In this document: piece after piece, positions 1 through 7,284 of the stretch
Layout: every line of letters begins with the position of its first letter
Position numbering within the stretch: the first letter of the stretch is position 1
Source: Candidatus Latescibacterota bacterium
GTDB lineage: Bacteria > JAAXHH01
Direction: 5' to 3'
DNA: 64,000 nucleotides
NCBI GenBank assembly: GCA_012270975.1
Contig: JAAXHH010000124.1
Location: forward strand, 1 to 64,000
Position numbers and translations under genes: made by a program
Notes under the pieces: model-generated
The model's database searches: none
Told to the model about the DNA's origin: nothing
Seen by the model: the letters and a program-made list of their open reading frames with translations, nothing else

Positions 1-864
1 CCACAAAAACGGGGTAACTTCAGTTTTCTCCAACTCCCGCCGCTTCTCTCCCCCTTCGGCCGTCTTGATCGCTGTCTTGATCTCGTCGAAATCTATGTCG
101 TCCAGTGTCTTTCCAGATAATAGAGACTTCAGAATCTCCACATTTCCCAGTCCAGAAGTGACCTCGTCCGCGCATTCATCAAGCTTGTTTAAGTCTTCAA
201 GAGGCTTCCCCGTGACCTTCTCATAGCTCGATCTCAGCGTGAGAAGAGCACTTTGCACCCCTGTTTTAGCAGCATCTACAATCGTGCTTAGAACCTTTGT
301 CTCAAGGTCCGTGTTCAGGACACGCGTATCCGAAACAGTCTGTAACGCCTGCCGACAGTCGGAGTACTCAGCTAGGCCGAGCAGAGCCGAAAACGTTCGA
401 CCTCTCTCCAAGGGCGATTCCTCGATGAAACGGGCGAACGTTTTGTAATCAAGGAGCGCGAACGCTTCCTTGAGCATCATTAGGAATCCTTCGGGGTCGG
501 TATGTCCGCTGGGGCTGACAACTGTGCGGTTGCCGTCTGCGTCTCGGACAACTCGAACGGAAACGTCAGTGGTACCGTCGTCGGACTGGAACTCTAAGAG
601 AATGGAAGCGGTTTTTTTTGAATGGAAACGGTTACAGTAGTAGTCCTGCGGTCGTTCTTGCGCCTGAAGTATCTCGAGCTTCGGAATGGTCCCGTGGATA
701 GCATAACACAGAGCCTCGAAGATCGAACTCTTCCCAATTCCATTGACGGCAAACACAGAGTTGACTGAATTCGGCTCGAATTTGATATCGAGTGGTGCGT
801 TCTCATTGTTGATGCCGCGGAAACCTTCGACAGCCAACCTTTTGAGGAAATAGCGCGGCATCAT
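1..864 (-). CDS. AAA/SMC-like ATPase, N-terminal part (cut by window edge)
   Basis: The first 288 codons of a gene that runs off the left edge. After a short strand typical of RecF/SMC-like ATPases (RYFLKRLAVEGFRGI), residues 41-47 read NGIGKSS, a Walker A loop. Charged helical sequence follows toward the edge, as expected for the start of an SMC-type coiled coil or insertion. The start ATG at 864 overlaps the stop of the upstream 79-aa gene (ATGA), so the two are probably translationally coupled; a second ATG follows immediately. Such ATPases occur in DNA repair and in many defence systems, but the Walker B part and any effector domain lie outside the window. The region is less GC-rich than the tadA side. 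The ATPase call is good; the function is unknown. Confidence 0.75.
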   Translation of the reverse strand, partial: MMPRYFLKRLAVEGFRGINNENAPLDIKFEPNSVNSVFAVNGIGKSSIFEALCYAIHGTIPKLEILQAQERPQDYYCNRFHSKKTASILLEFQSDDGTTDVSVRVVRDADGNRTVVSPSGHTDPEGFLMMLKEAFALLDYKTFARFIEESPLERGRTFSALLGLAEYSDCRQALQTVSDTRVLNTDLETKVLSTIVDAAKTGVQSALLTLRSSYEKVTGKPLEDLNKLDECADEVTSGLGNVEILKSLLSGKTLDDIDFDEIKTAIKTAEGGEKRRELEKTEVTPFLW

Positions 865-1100
865 GCACTGTCCTTTGGCTCATCAGATCTAACGAGTGAG
901 TCCAGCGCCGACGCAACCGCTGAATTGAATTCGCCGCGCACCTTCGAATCCCTTTGCCCTGTCCGAACCACCGCGACTAGTGCGTCCCAGTTGTCTTGTA
1001 GAATAGCAGCCATATGGGGGTTGTCGGCTTTGATCGCCTCAAGAAACGCTTTGCAGTTTTCCGCGAAGCTTTTGTCGTCATCGAAATAAAAGTCTGCCAT
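861..1100 (-). CDS. Small acidic protein upstream of AAA ATPase
   Basis: A 79-residue protein that I do not recognise. It is acidic at both ends and mostly helical, with no membrane segment and no cysteine pair. Its stop overlaps the ATPase start by 4 bases, so it is the first gene of a two-or-more-gene operon. In ABC-three-component and related defence loci a small middle component often sits beside an SMC-like ATPase; the size and coupling would fit that role, but this is inference from position only. The gene is real by its codon pattern and its overlap with the next gene. Confidence 0.6.
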   Translation of the reverse strand: MADFYFDDDKSFAENCKAFLEAIKADNPHMAAILQDNWDALVAVVRTGQRDSKVRGEFNSAVASALDSLVRSDEPKDSA

Positions 1101-1406
1101 TACACGCTAACCTCCGAAAGCAATGTCATCATGTCTTGATCTGTGGCCAAGTACGCACAGGTGACTGTGGTAGCGAACGGTTTCAGACATGCTTATTCGG
1201 ACTGTCGAGTATTTAGGGTTTGGTCGTGTCGATTGCTTTACTCCGGTATCAGACGCGAAACTCACTCGCTAAGAGATAATACGAGTCTAGTTCCTCGCAG
1301 CAAACGTTGCCATTAGACTATTGAGATTTTGGGCCAGGATCTGATAGGTAGGAGTTTATGCAGGTTTTGATAGAAAAGACTAAGCCAATTTACAACTCAA
1401 ACATAA
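1101..1406. other. Non-coding gap between tRNA-Ser and the ATPase operon
   Basis: About 300 bases with no convincing gene. The stretch is visibly AT-richer than the DNA beyond the tRNA. It lies downstream of the 3' end of tRNA-Ser and upstream of the two-gene ATPase operon, so it must hold that operon's promoter, although no clear -35/-10 pair stands out. An integration scar (att) would be expected at the tRNA 3' end if this is an island, but the second att copy would lie outside the window. Confidence 0.5.
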
Positions 1407-1491
1407 CGGAGAGGGTGGGATTCGAACCCACGGTGCCCGGAGGCACAACGGTTTTCGAGACCGTCCGATTCAACCACTCTCGCACCTCTCC
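1407..1491 (-). tRNA. tRNA-Ser (anticodon CGA)
   Basis: A cloverleaf can be folded by eye: acceptor GGAGAGG/CCTCTCC, D stem CGA/TCG, anticodon stem ACGGT/ACCGT with loop CTCGAAA (anticodon CGA), a long variable arm GTGCC/GGCAC as expected for serine, and T arm GTGGG-TTCGAAT-CCCAC. The discriminator is G, as expected for tRNA-Ser. No CCA is encoded. Its 5' 22 bases overlap the end of tadA, and no separate promoter is visible, so it is probably processed from the tadA transcript. Confidence 0.95.
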
Positions 1492-1985
1492 GGCAACCTT
1501 GGTTCGACACCCGGATCGCCCGCTCCGCGTTTCGCCCTGAAGAAGTCCTTCAACAGGCCGGAACAGGTTTCCGCCAGCACACCCCCCGTTACTTCCACCT
1601 GGTGATTCAGCCTTTTGTCCCGAGCGATATCGCGAAGAGAACCGCAGGCCCCGGTCTTGGGATCGGCAGCCCCGTATACGAGGCTGTCCAGGCGGGCCAG
1701 TACGATCGCTCCCGCGCACATAGCGCAGGGTTCCAGCGTAACGTAGAGCGCGGCTCCGGCCAGCCGTTCATACCCCAGCGCGGCGCAGGCATCGCGAATC
1801 GCGAGCATCTCGGCATGGGCGGTGGGATCGCGCAACCGCTCCACGCGATTCTGACCCCGACCGACGACCACGCCGTCGTGAACGATCACGGCCCCGACGG
1901 GCACATCGCCGGCGGCCCCCGCCGACCTGGCTTCTTCCAGCGCCAGCCTGAGCCATTCTTCGTGTTCGCTGTCGTTGCTTCTCAT
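1470..1985 (-). CDS. tadA: tRNA-specific adenosine deaminase TadA
   Basis: A 171-residue zinc deaminase that converts A34 to inosine in tRNA-Arg(ACG). The zinc/catalytic motifs are present: HAE at residues 57-59 (Glu59 proton shuttle) and PCAMC at 86-90. The frame is open further upstream but would run into tRNA-Arg; the ATG at 1985 gives the family's usual N-terminus and sits 21 bases after the tRNA. Its 3' end runs 22 bases into the tRNA-Ser gene. The cognate substrate tRNA-Arg(ACG) is encoded immediately upstream on the same strand, so enzyme and substrate are probably co-transcribed. Confidence 0.93.
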   Translation of the reverse strand: MRSNDSEHEEWLRLALEEARSAGAAGDVPVGAVIVHDGVVVGRGQNRVERLRDPTAHAEMLAIRDACAALGYERLAGAALYVTLEPCAMCAGAIVLARLDSLVYGAADPKTGACGSLRDIARDKRLNHQVEVTGGVLAETCSGLLKDFFRAKRGAGDPGVEPRLPERCESG

Positions 1986-2006
1986 GCTACCGCGTCCCAC
2001 GAAAAA

Positions 2007-2080
2007 TACGCCCGGAGGGAGTCGAACCCCCAACCTCCTGATCCGTAGTCAGGTGCTCTATCCAATTGAGCTACAGGCGC
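2007..2080 (-). tRNA. tRNA-Arg (anticodon ACG)
   Basis: Folds as a standard cloverleaf: acceptor GCGCCTG/CGGGCGT (ending in a G-U pair), anticodon stem CCTGA/TCAGG around loop CTACGGA, and T arm GGGGG-TTCGACT-CCCTC type. The ACG anticodon is the substrate of TadA, whose gene starts 21 bases downstream. The discriminator is A, and no CCA is encoded; a run of five T follows. Confidence 0.95.
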
Positions 2081-2106
2081 TCAGGACCAGCATAACAGAG
2101 CACCGC

Positions 2107-2135
2107 AAACTAAAGGAAGAGACCGTTTAAGTCAA
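2107..2135 (-). promoter_or_regulatory. Putative sigma-70 promoter of tRNA-Arg/tadA
   Basis: On the minus strand TTGACT is followed after 17 bases by TAGTTT, placing transcription start about 20-25 bases before tRNA-Arg. The -35 box is good and the -10 box weak (3 of 6). Confidence 0.35.
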
Positions 2136-2184
2136 GCGAATTTTGGCCGAGATCACGGTATCAGGAGCGTCGGAAATCAAGAGG

Positions 2185-2712
2185 TCAGGAGGAACCGCGT
2201 TCCCTCCGTTCGAGATAGATTTTACCCCGTTCTACATACCCCTCGGCGGTCCGGCGTATGCGTTCGATCTGCTCGTCCGTGACGGAACGTACCACGCGTC
2301 CGGGAACACCCACGACAAGGGATCCCGGAGGCACTTCCATGTTTTCGAGCACCAGTGCGCCGGCGCCGATGATGCTGTGCTCGCCGATCCGCGCGCCGCT
2401 GAGGATCACGGCGCCCATGGAGATCAGCACGTGGTCCTCCACCACCGCACCGTGGACGATGGCGCGGTGCCCCACGGTCACGCCCTTGCCCAGTACGGTG
2501 GGCATGCCCGCGTCGATGTGGAGAACGCTGCCGTCCTGTACGTTGGTCCCCTCGCCGATGGTTACGGGCTCATCGTCCGCCCGGATCACCACCTGGTACC
2601 AGACACTCGCATCCTTGCCGATGTCGACCGCGCCGATCAGGTCGGCGCTTTCCGCCACGAAGGCGGATGGATGTATGCGGGGAGTATGGTGGACGTACCG
2701 GTTGGAGGTCAT
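2185..2712 (-). CDS. Gamma-carbonic anhydrase-like hexapeptide protein
   Basis: A 175-residue left-handed beta-helix protein of the YrdA/PaaY/gamma-carbonic-anhydrase family. It has repeated hexapeptide turns and the three family histidines, His65 (VLHIDAG), His82 and His87 (GHRAIVHG), expected to bind zinc or iron between trimer subunits. Length and layout match YrdA-type proteins. Whether it hydrates CO2 or acts on a CoA/thioester metabolite is unknown for much of the family. It stands alone, with 111 bases separating it from the gene upstream on the same strand. Confidence 0.85.
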   Translation of the reverse strand: MTSNRYVHHTPRIHPSAFVAESADLIGAVDIGKDASVWYQVVIRADDEPVTIGEGTNVQDGSVLHIDAGMPTVLGKGVTVGHRAIVHGAVVEDHVLISMGAVILSGARIGEHSIIGAGALVLENMEVPPGSLVVGVPGRVVRSVTDEQIERIRRTAEGYVERGKIYLERRERGSS

Positions 2713-2823
2713 GTGAGGCTCGTTGTCAAGCCGCGGCGGCCCCTGTGCGCTAGCCCCGCGGTCTGCAAGCCGAGGCGAGCCCGGCTGGCGTTCTACCGGC
2801 GGTAGGAAGGCCGCGGTCGTACG

Positions 2824-4116
2824 CTACCCGGCGGCGTCCTGTCCGGAAATCACCCGGGGAATGACGTAGGGTCCTCTCGGGACGACCGCGATAGTGGCGC
2901 CGGCGCCGTGACGCTTCAGCGCCCGCGCGATGCCGGCCTCGACGGACGGGACCGGCTCGACGAGGCAGTCCCGGACGTCGTCGTCACTCAGTCCGTCCGT
3001 GTAGAAATACACCCTGCCCTTCTTCAGCGCCTTGACCAGTTCCTCGATCTCCCACTGGTCGATGGTGAATACGCCCGGTTGTTGTATCCATCTGATAAAA
3101 GCGTCGATATCCGTGGTCTTCCGAAGCAATCCTTCGAACTCCGAGCTGCCGATCCCGTCAGCGCATCCCGCGGCGATAACGATGGAGCCGCCCTCCTTCA
3201 GGATGTCGAGCACGCCGACCATGCCCTTCACGGCCTGGTAGAAAGTGGTGTCCAGGGGATAGCCGGCCGACGAGGTCACGACGATATCCACCGGTTCTCC
3301 GACGGTGGCTACCACCATGCCGTCCACGTGGGCGACTCCGTGCCGGTGCGCCCGATCGAGCTCGCCGGCGAACACTCCGGTGACGCGGCGGTCCTCGTCC
3401 ATGGCTACGTTGAGAATGAAATCCACCCCGGCTCGCCGGGCGATTTCCAGCGCGGCCTCGTGGAGCGGATTGCCGTCGAGCACGCCCGTCGTGGCGTTGG
3501 GATGCTCCAGGATACCGGGTCCGTGAAGGTGCTCGATCGTCTCCACGCCCACCAGCCCGGGCGCGACCAGCTTGCGTCCGCCGGAGTAACCGGCCATGAA
3601 ATGGGCCTCGATCAACCCGGTCAGCACCTTGAGATCGCTCTCCACGTACCTGCGGTCCACGCGGATAGGGATCCCCGTGCTCGTCAAACCCAGGTCGGCT
3701 TGTTCTTCTCCGTGGCGCGCGACATGGTTGACGACGGGAAACCGGTCCACTACGGCATCAGTCAGGGTCTCCCGAAGCTGGCCTTCGTCCATGGGGGCAT
3801 GCAGTCCCGTAGCGACCAGCAGGAAGATGTCCTCTGACGGCAGGCCGCTTCGCTCCAGACTCTCCAGCAGGGGCGGCAGGATAATGTCGTGAGGGACGGG
3901 CCGGGTGATGTCCGAAACGACCACGCAGACGTTCCGTCGTCCCCTGGCGATCGTCTCGAGCGACGGACCCGCCACGGGCCGTATAAGCGCCTCCCTGGTT
4001 GTCTTCACGGGATCATCCAGCGGCGGCGTGTCCCGCATGTTCAGGACCGCAACCACGTTTTCGTCCGGTACGCGTATATCGAGTCCGGTTTTGTGATAAT
4101 CGAGTGTGATGTTCAC
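2824..4116 (-). CDS. LarA-like nickel-dependent racemase/epimerase family protein
   Basis: A 430-residue member of the lactate racemase (DUF2088) family. Family motifs are visible: SDITRP at 68-73, ATGLH with His106, and EAHFMAGYSGGRK at 170-182, carrying the histidine and the lysine that in LarA holds the nickel-pincer cofactor. A later lysine in QAVKG matches the second catalytic lysine region. Known relatives racemise or epimerise alpha-hydroxy acids, including sugar acids. It lies 9 bases after the GHMP kinase gene, last in an apparent sugar-metabolism operon. No larB, larC or larE cofactor-maturation gene is in the window. Substrate unknown. Confidence 0.85.
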   Translation of the reverse strand: MNITLDYHKTGLDIRVPDENVVAVLNMRDTPPLDDPVKTTREALIRPVAGPSLETIARGRRNVCVVVSDITRPVPHDIILPPLLESLERSGLPSEDIFLLVATGLHAPMDEGQLRETLTDAVVDRFPVVNHVARHGEEQADLGLTSTGIPIRVDRRYVESDLKVLTGLIEAHFMAGYSGGRKLVAPGLVGVETIEHLHGPGILEHPNATTGVLDGNPLHEAALEIARRAGVDFILNVAMDEDRRVTGVFAGELDRAHRHGVAHVDGMVVATVGEPVDIVVTSSAGYPLDTTFYQAVKGMVGVLDILKEGGSIVIAAGCADGIGSSEFEGLLRKTTDIDAFIRWIQQPGVFTIDQWEIEELVKALKKGRVYFYTDGLSDDDVRDCLVEPVPSVEAGIARALKRHGAGATIAVVPRGPYVIPRVISGQDAAG

Positions 4117-4125
4117 GGCTGCTCC

Positions 4126-5127
4126 CTACAGGTCATTCAGCTCGATCTCGAGTCCAGGCCCCGGTGCGGGCTCAAGAATACCCGCGGCGCCGGCGTCCAT
4201 CATGGCCCGGGCGAGTTCGCGGGGTGACTCGTGAAGCGCCACGATGGCACCGCTGCTGCCCGCGAGCTTGGCGCCGGACGCGCCCGCCTGCCGGGCGAGC
4301 TCGATAAACCGGTCATCCTCGGGATTGGATCCACCGAGCACCTGGGTAATCGCCTGGTTTTCGTTCATCAGGTCTCCCAGCGTGTCGAGCCGGTTCTCGA
4401 GGATCGCTTTCTTGCCGTCCCGGGCCAGGCCGGCGATGGTCTGGTAGGCTTCAACCACCCTGGCTTCTCCGGCAAGCCACCGTTCCCGCAAGGGGGTGTG
4501 CACGCCGCCGGATACACGCTGCCCTCCCGTAATGACCACGACGACTGGCAGGGCCGCGACTGACGCCATCGGTTCCATGGTGGCAAGGGGATCGGTTCCA
4601 AACTCCTGGTGGAACTCCTTTTCCCTGAAATCCATATAGTGCAATCCGCCGAAAGTGCACATGTAGGCGTCCTGGTACCCGCAGAAAGTCAGGTTCTGGT
4701 ACTCGATCTTGCGAACGAGCTCCGCCAGGAGGTAGGGACCGTGGCGTATGCCGCGGAAAGCGAGCAGGCCGGCGACCATGGATACGAGCAGTGCCGTCGA
4801 CCCGGACAGGCCGGCGCGGAAGGGGATATCGGTCGACCAGGAGATCCTGACGCGCAGGTCCACGGATTCGGTACCGGTCAGCGCGACGCGGGCGATATCG
4901 AAAATTTCGTCCTGCGGGACAAGGTCGTCGGGCGACGCGATGACGCTCTGCTCGGTACCGGCGTCCAGGACCAGGTGGTCTGCCGGCTGGATCCTGACCC
5001 TTGCCCGCTCCACCGTCGAACAAGAGATCACGCTGCCGCCGTACATGTCGGTCGGATTGCCCACGATACCCACGCGGCCGGGGGCGGATGCGGTCACGGT
5101 CCCGTTCAATTGGACTCCAGTCGGCAC
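4126..5127 (-). CDS. GHMP-family sugar kinase
   Basis: A 333-residue kinase of the GHMP family (galactokinase, homoserine, mevalonate, phosphomevalonate). It has the N-terminal substrate motif APGRVGIVGNPTD (15-27), the glycine/serine-rich ATP loop GLSGSTA (106-112), and a C-terminal motif SGAKLAGSSGA. The N-terminal motif and the neighbouring galU gene suggest an anomeric sugar or uronic-acid 1-kinase (glucuronokinase-like) or a heptose-7-phosphate kinase-like enzyme; which one cannot be decided here. It lies 52 bases after galU and 9 before the LarA-like gene, in one orientation. Confidence 0.85.
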   Translation of the reverse strand: MPTGVQLNGTVTASAPGRVGIVGNPTDMYGGSVISCSTVERARVRIQPADHLVLDAGTEQSVIASPDDLVPQDEIFDIARVALTGTESVDLRVRISWSTDIPFRAGLSGSTALLVSMVAGLLAFRGIRHGPYLLAELVRKIEYQNLTFCGYQDAYMCTFGGLHYMDFREKEFHQEFGTDPLATMEPMASVAALPVVVVITGGQRVSGGVHTPLRERWLAGEARVVEAYQTIAGLARDGKKAILENRLDTLGDLMNENQAITQVLGGSNPEDDRFIELARQAGASGAKLAGSSGAIVALHESPRELARAMMDAGAAGILEPAPGPGLEIELNDL

Positions 5128-5179
5128 GGACTATTTCGCCGTTACACTCACCGAAATATACGCAGTATGCACGTGCTTT

Positions 5180-6058
5180 TCATGTCTGGTTCAACCGCCC
5201 TTGCAGGAGATCGCGAAAGGTCGATCCTTCGGCCTCGTCCTCCACGGCGTAGTCGGCAAAGGCTTCCCAGTAGGTCAGGGGCGTACCGATGTCGTAGCGC
5301 CTGCTGCCCGATCCCAGGGGTACACACCAGACCGAACCGCCTTCCCGGATCAGTTCCCGAATGGCGTCGGCGAGCCACAGTTCACCGGCCCTTCCGCGCG
5401 GCGTCGCCTCGAGGGCCGGGAAGATGGCGGGGCCGCACAGGTACCGGGCCGACACGGCGTACCGGCTTGGCGCGCTTTCCGCCGGCGGTTTCTCCACGAT
5501 ATCATCGATGGGGAAGGCCGCGTCCGATTCGTACCTGGGCTTTACGATGCCGTACCGCGACACCTTGTCATCGGGCACGTGCTCCACCGCGATGGTGCAC
5601 GCAGCCTCTTCCTTCGCGTGGGTCGCCATCATGCGCCGCAGGACGCTGTCTTCCCCCGTCGACCGGAGGACGGCATCGCCCCAGGCCACGACGAAGGCGT
5701 CAGATCCCGCGAAGGCCTTTCCCAGCCGAACGGCGTCGCCGTTCCCGGCCGGAACCTCCTGCCGCACGAATGCATAGTCGAGCGCGGACGGTCCGCCTCC
5801 ATCTTCAATCCCGGAGTCTTGGTGTTCCCGGAGCGACCCACCCGCCTGGCTGCCTCGCTCGAAATACGCCTCGATCGCCTCCTTGCGGCTGGAAGTCACG
5901 AAGAGGATCCGTTCGATCCCCGCGGCCGCCAGTTCATCCACTACGTGGTGTATGACCGGTTTTCGCCCGAGGGGCAGCATTTCCTTGGGGACTGACCGTG
6001 TGAGCGGAAGCATCCGCGTACCCAGGCCCGCGACGGGCACGACGGCCTTGCGGATCAT
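5180..6058 (-). CDS. galU: UTP--glucose-1-phosphate uridylyltransferase-like protein
   Basis: A 292-residue nucleotidyltransferase of the GalU type. The N-terminal signature GLGTRM followed by PKEMLPL (11-30) is the UTP-binding loop, and EKPP in the middle is the usual sugar-phosphate motif. It should make UDP-glucose or another UDP-sugar from UTP and the sugar 1-phosphate. The start at 6058 was chosen because it begins at the GalU signature and overlaps the aldolase stop by 4 bases (ATGA); the frame is open further upstream inside the aldolase gene. Pairing with a GHMP sugar kinase suggests a kinase/uridylyltransferase salvage route. Confidence 0.88.
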   Translation of the reverse strand: MIRKAVVPVAGLGTRMLPLTRSVPKEMLPLGRKPVIHHVVDELAAAGIERILFVTSSRKEAIEAYFERGSQAGGSLREHQDSGIEDGGGPSALDYAFVRQEVPAGNGDAVRLGKAFAGSDAFVVAWGDAVLRSTGEDSVLRRMMATHAKEEAACTIAVEHVPDDKVSRYGIVKPRYESDAAFPIDDIVEKPPAESAPSRYAVSARYLCGPAIFPALEATPRGRAGELWLADAIRELIREGGSVWCVPLGSGSRRYDIGTPLTYWEAFADYAVEDEAEGSTFRDLLQGRLNQT

Positions 6059-6714
6059 CCCCCACCTTCCTGTCGCGCGTTCCTGACCGCTTCCACGTAT
6101 TTCCGGGCCGTATCGGTGAGCACCTGCCATTCGCCAGCGGCCACGGCGGCCTTGTCGACCAGGTTCCCTCCCACGGCGACGGCGCAGGCGCCCGCCCGGA
6201 TGAAGTCGCCCGCGTTGTCCAGGTCCACCCCGCCCGTGGGCATGAGATCGACCTGGGGGAGCGGCGCCTTGACGTCCTTGAAATACCGGGGTCCCACCGC
6301 CGTTGCGGGAAACACCTTCACGATGTCCGCACCGTATTCCCAGGCCGTCAGGATCTCGGTCGGCGTCAATGCGCCCGGGATGATGACCTTGTCGTACCGG
6401 CGGCAGAGGGTGATGACGTCCGGGTTCAGCGTCGGCGTCACGATGTACTCGGCGCCGGCCAGAATCGCCGCCCGGGCCGTTTCGGGGTCCAGCACAGTGC
6501 CCGCGCCAAGGAGGATTTCATCCCCCAGCCGGTTCGCGCATTCGCCGATGACGTCCAGGGCCCCGGGCGTCGTCATGGTGATCTCGACGGCCCCGATGCC
6601 TCCCCTGCCGATGGCCTGGGCGACCTGGACCAGGGCGTCGGGCCGGTCCGCCCTGAGGACGGCGACCACACCACAGGCTTTGATAGATGCCAGGTTTTCA
6701 GATCTCGAAGACAT
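6055..6714 (-). CDS. eda: KDPG/KHG-type aldolase
   Basis: A 219-residue class I aldolase of the Eda family, cleaving 2-keto-3-deoxy-6-phosphogluconate or a related 2-keto-3-deoxy sugar acid to pyruvate and an aldehyde. The catalytic Glu (VEIT, residue 44) and Schiff-base Lys133 (VKVFPA) are present. The arginine that follows the Glu motif in E. coli Eda is a threonine here, so the substrate may differ. It overlaps galU by 4 bases and follows the cupin gene by about 20. Together with the nearby enolase-superfamily dehydratase it forms dehydratase-aldolase steps of a sugar-acid pathway. Confidence 0.85.
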   Translation of the reverse strand: MSSRSENLASIKACGVVAVLRADRPDALVQVAQAIGRGGIGAVEITMTTPGALDVIGECANRLGDEILLGAGTVLDPETARAAILAGAEYIVTPTLNPDVITLCRRYDKVIIPGALTPTEILTAWEYGADIVKVFPATAVGPRYFKDVKAPLPQVDLMPTGGVDLDNAGDFIRAGACAVAVGGNLVDKAAVAAGEWQVLTDTARKYVEAVRNARQEGGG

Positions 6715-6733
6715 GTATACACTCCAGCAGGCG

Positions 6734-7135
6734 CTACTCCAGAATGACCTTCACCTTGCGCTCCGGCCGCTCGTGCAGGTGCCCGTGTCCCGTCAGCGCC
6801 ACGCCGAGCCGGATCGACGGCTTGCCGCCCACGGGGAATATGTGATGGAAAGTCAGCGCAGGCACATAGATGAAATCTCCCGCTTTCGCGTGGACGGTCT
6901 CGTCACGGCCTTCGATCACCCAGTCGATCTCGCCCTCCAGCACCAGCCACCACTCGTCGTAATCATGGCAGTGATTGTCGTTGATCGTGCCCGATTCCTG
7001 CCAGATGAAAGCCGCGGTCACGTGGTCCGCGGCTACGACGGCGCAGGAGGCGGGCGGCGGACCGATCTGTTCCTTGATCTCGTTGATGTTGATCCGGTTG
7101 AGCGCGGCGTGCATGATCGGATTCGGTGGGGCCAT
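6734..7135 (-). CDS. Single-domain cupin protein
   Basis: A 133-residue small cupin barrel. The metal-binding motif is present as His55, His57 and Glu61 (NHCHDYDEWW), with a late histidine near 97-98 (FHHIF). Single-domain cupins of this size serve as sugar isomerases/epimerases, lyases or dioxygenases; nothing in the sequence decides which. It is the first gene of the tight minus-strand cluster cupin-aldolase-galU-kinase-larA, so a role in sugar handling is likely. Confidence 0.75.
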   Translation of the reverse strand: MAPPNPIMHAALNRININEIKEQIGPPPASCAVVAADHVTAAFIWQESGTINDNHCHDYDEWWLVLEGEIDWVIEGRDETVHAKAGDFIYVPALTFHHIFPVGGKPSIRLGVALTGHGHLHERPERKVKVILE

Positions 7136-7284
7136 TGAGGCGCTCCTTCTGTTATAAAGTCTGAATTGTTGCCTTTAATCTAAATCCATAGAAACCGGAA
7201 CATCGACCCGGAGTGGCTTCCGGACCGCTTGTCACAGCTTACATGCCGCGGTCCCGGTACTCCACGCATGAACACAGATCCAAA

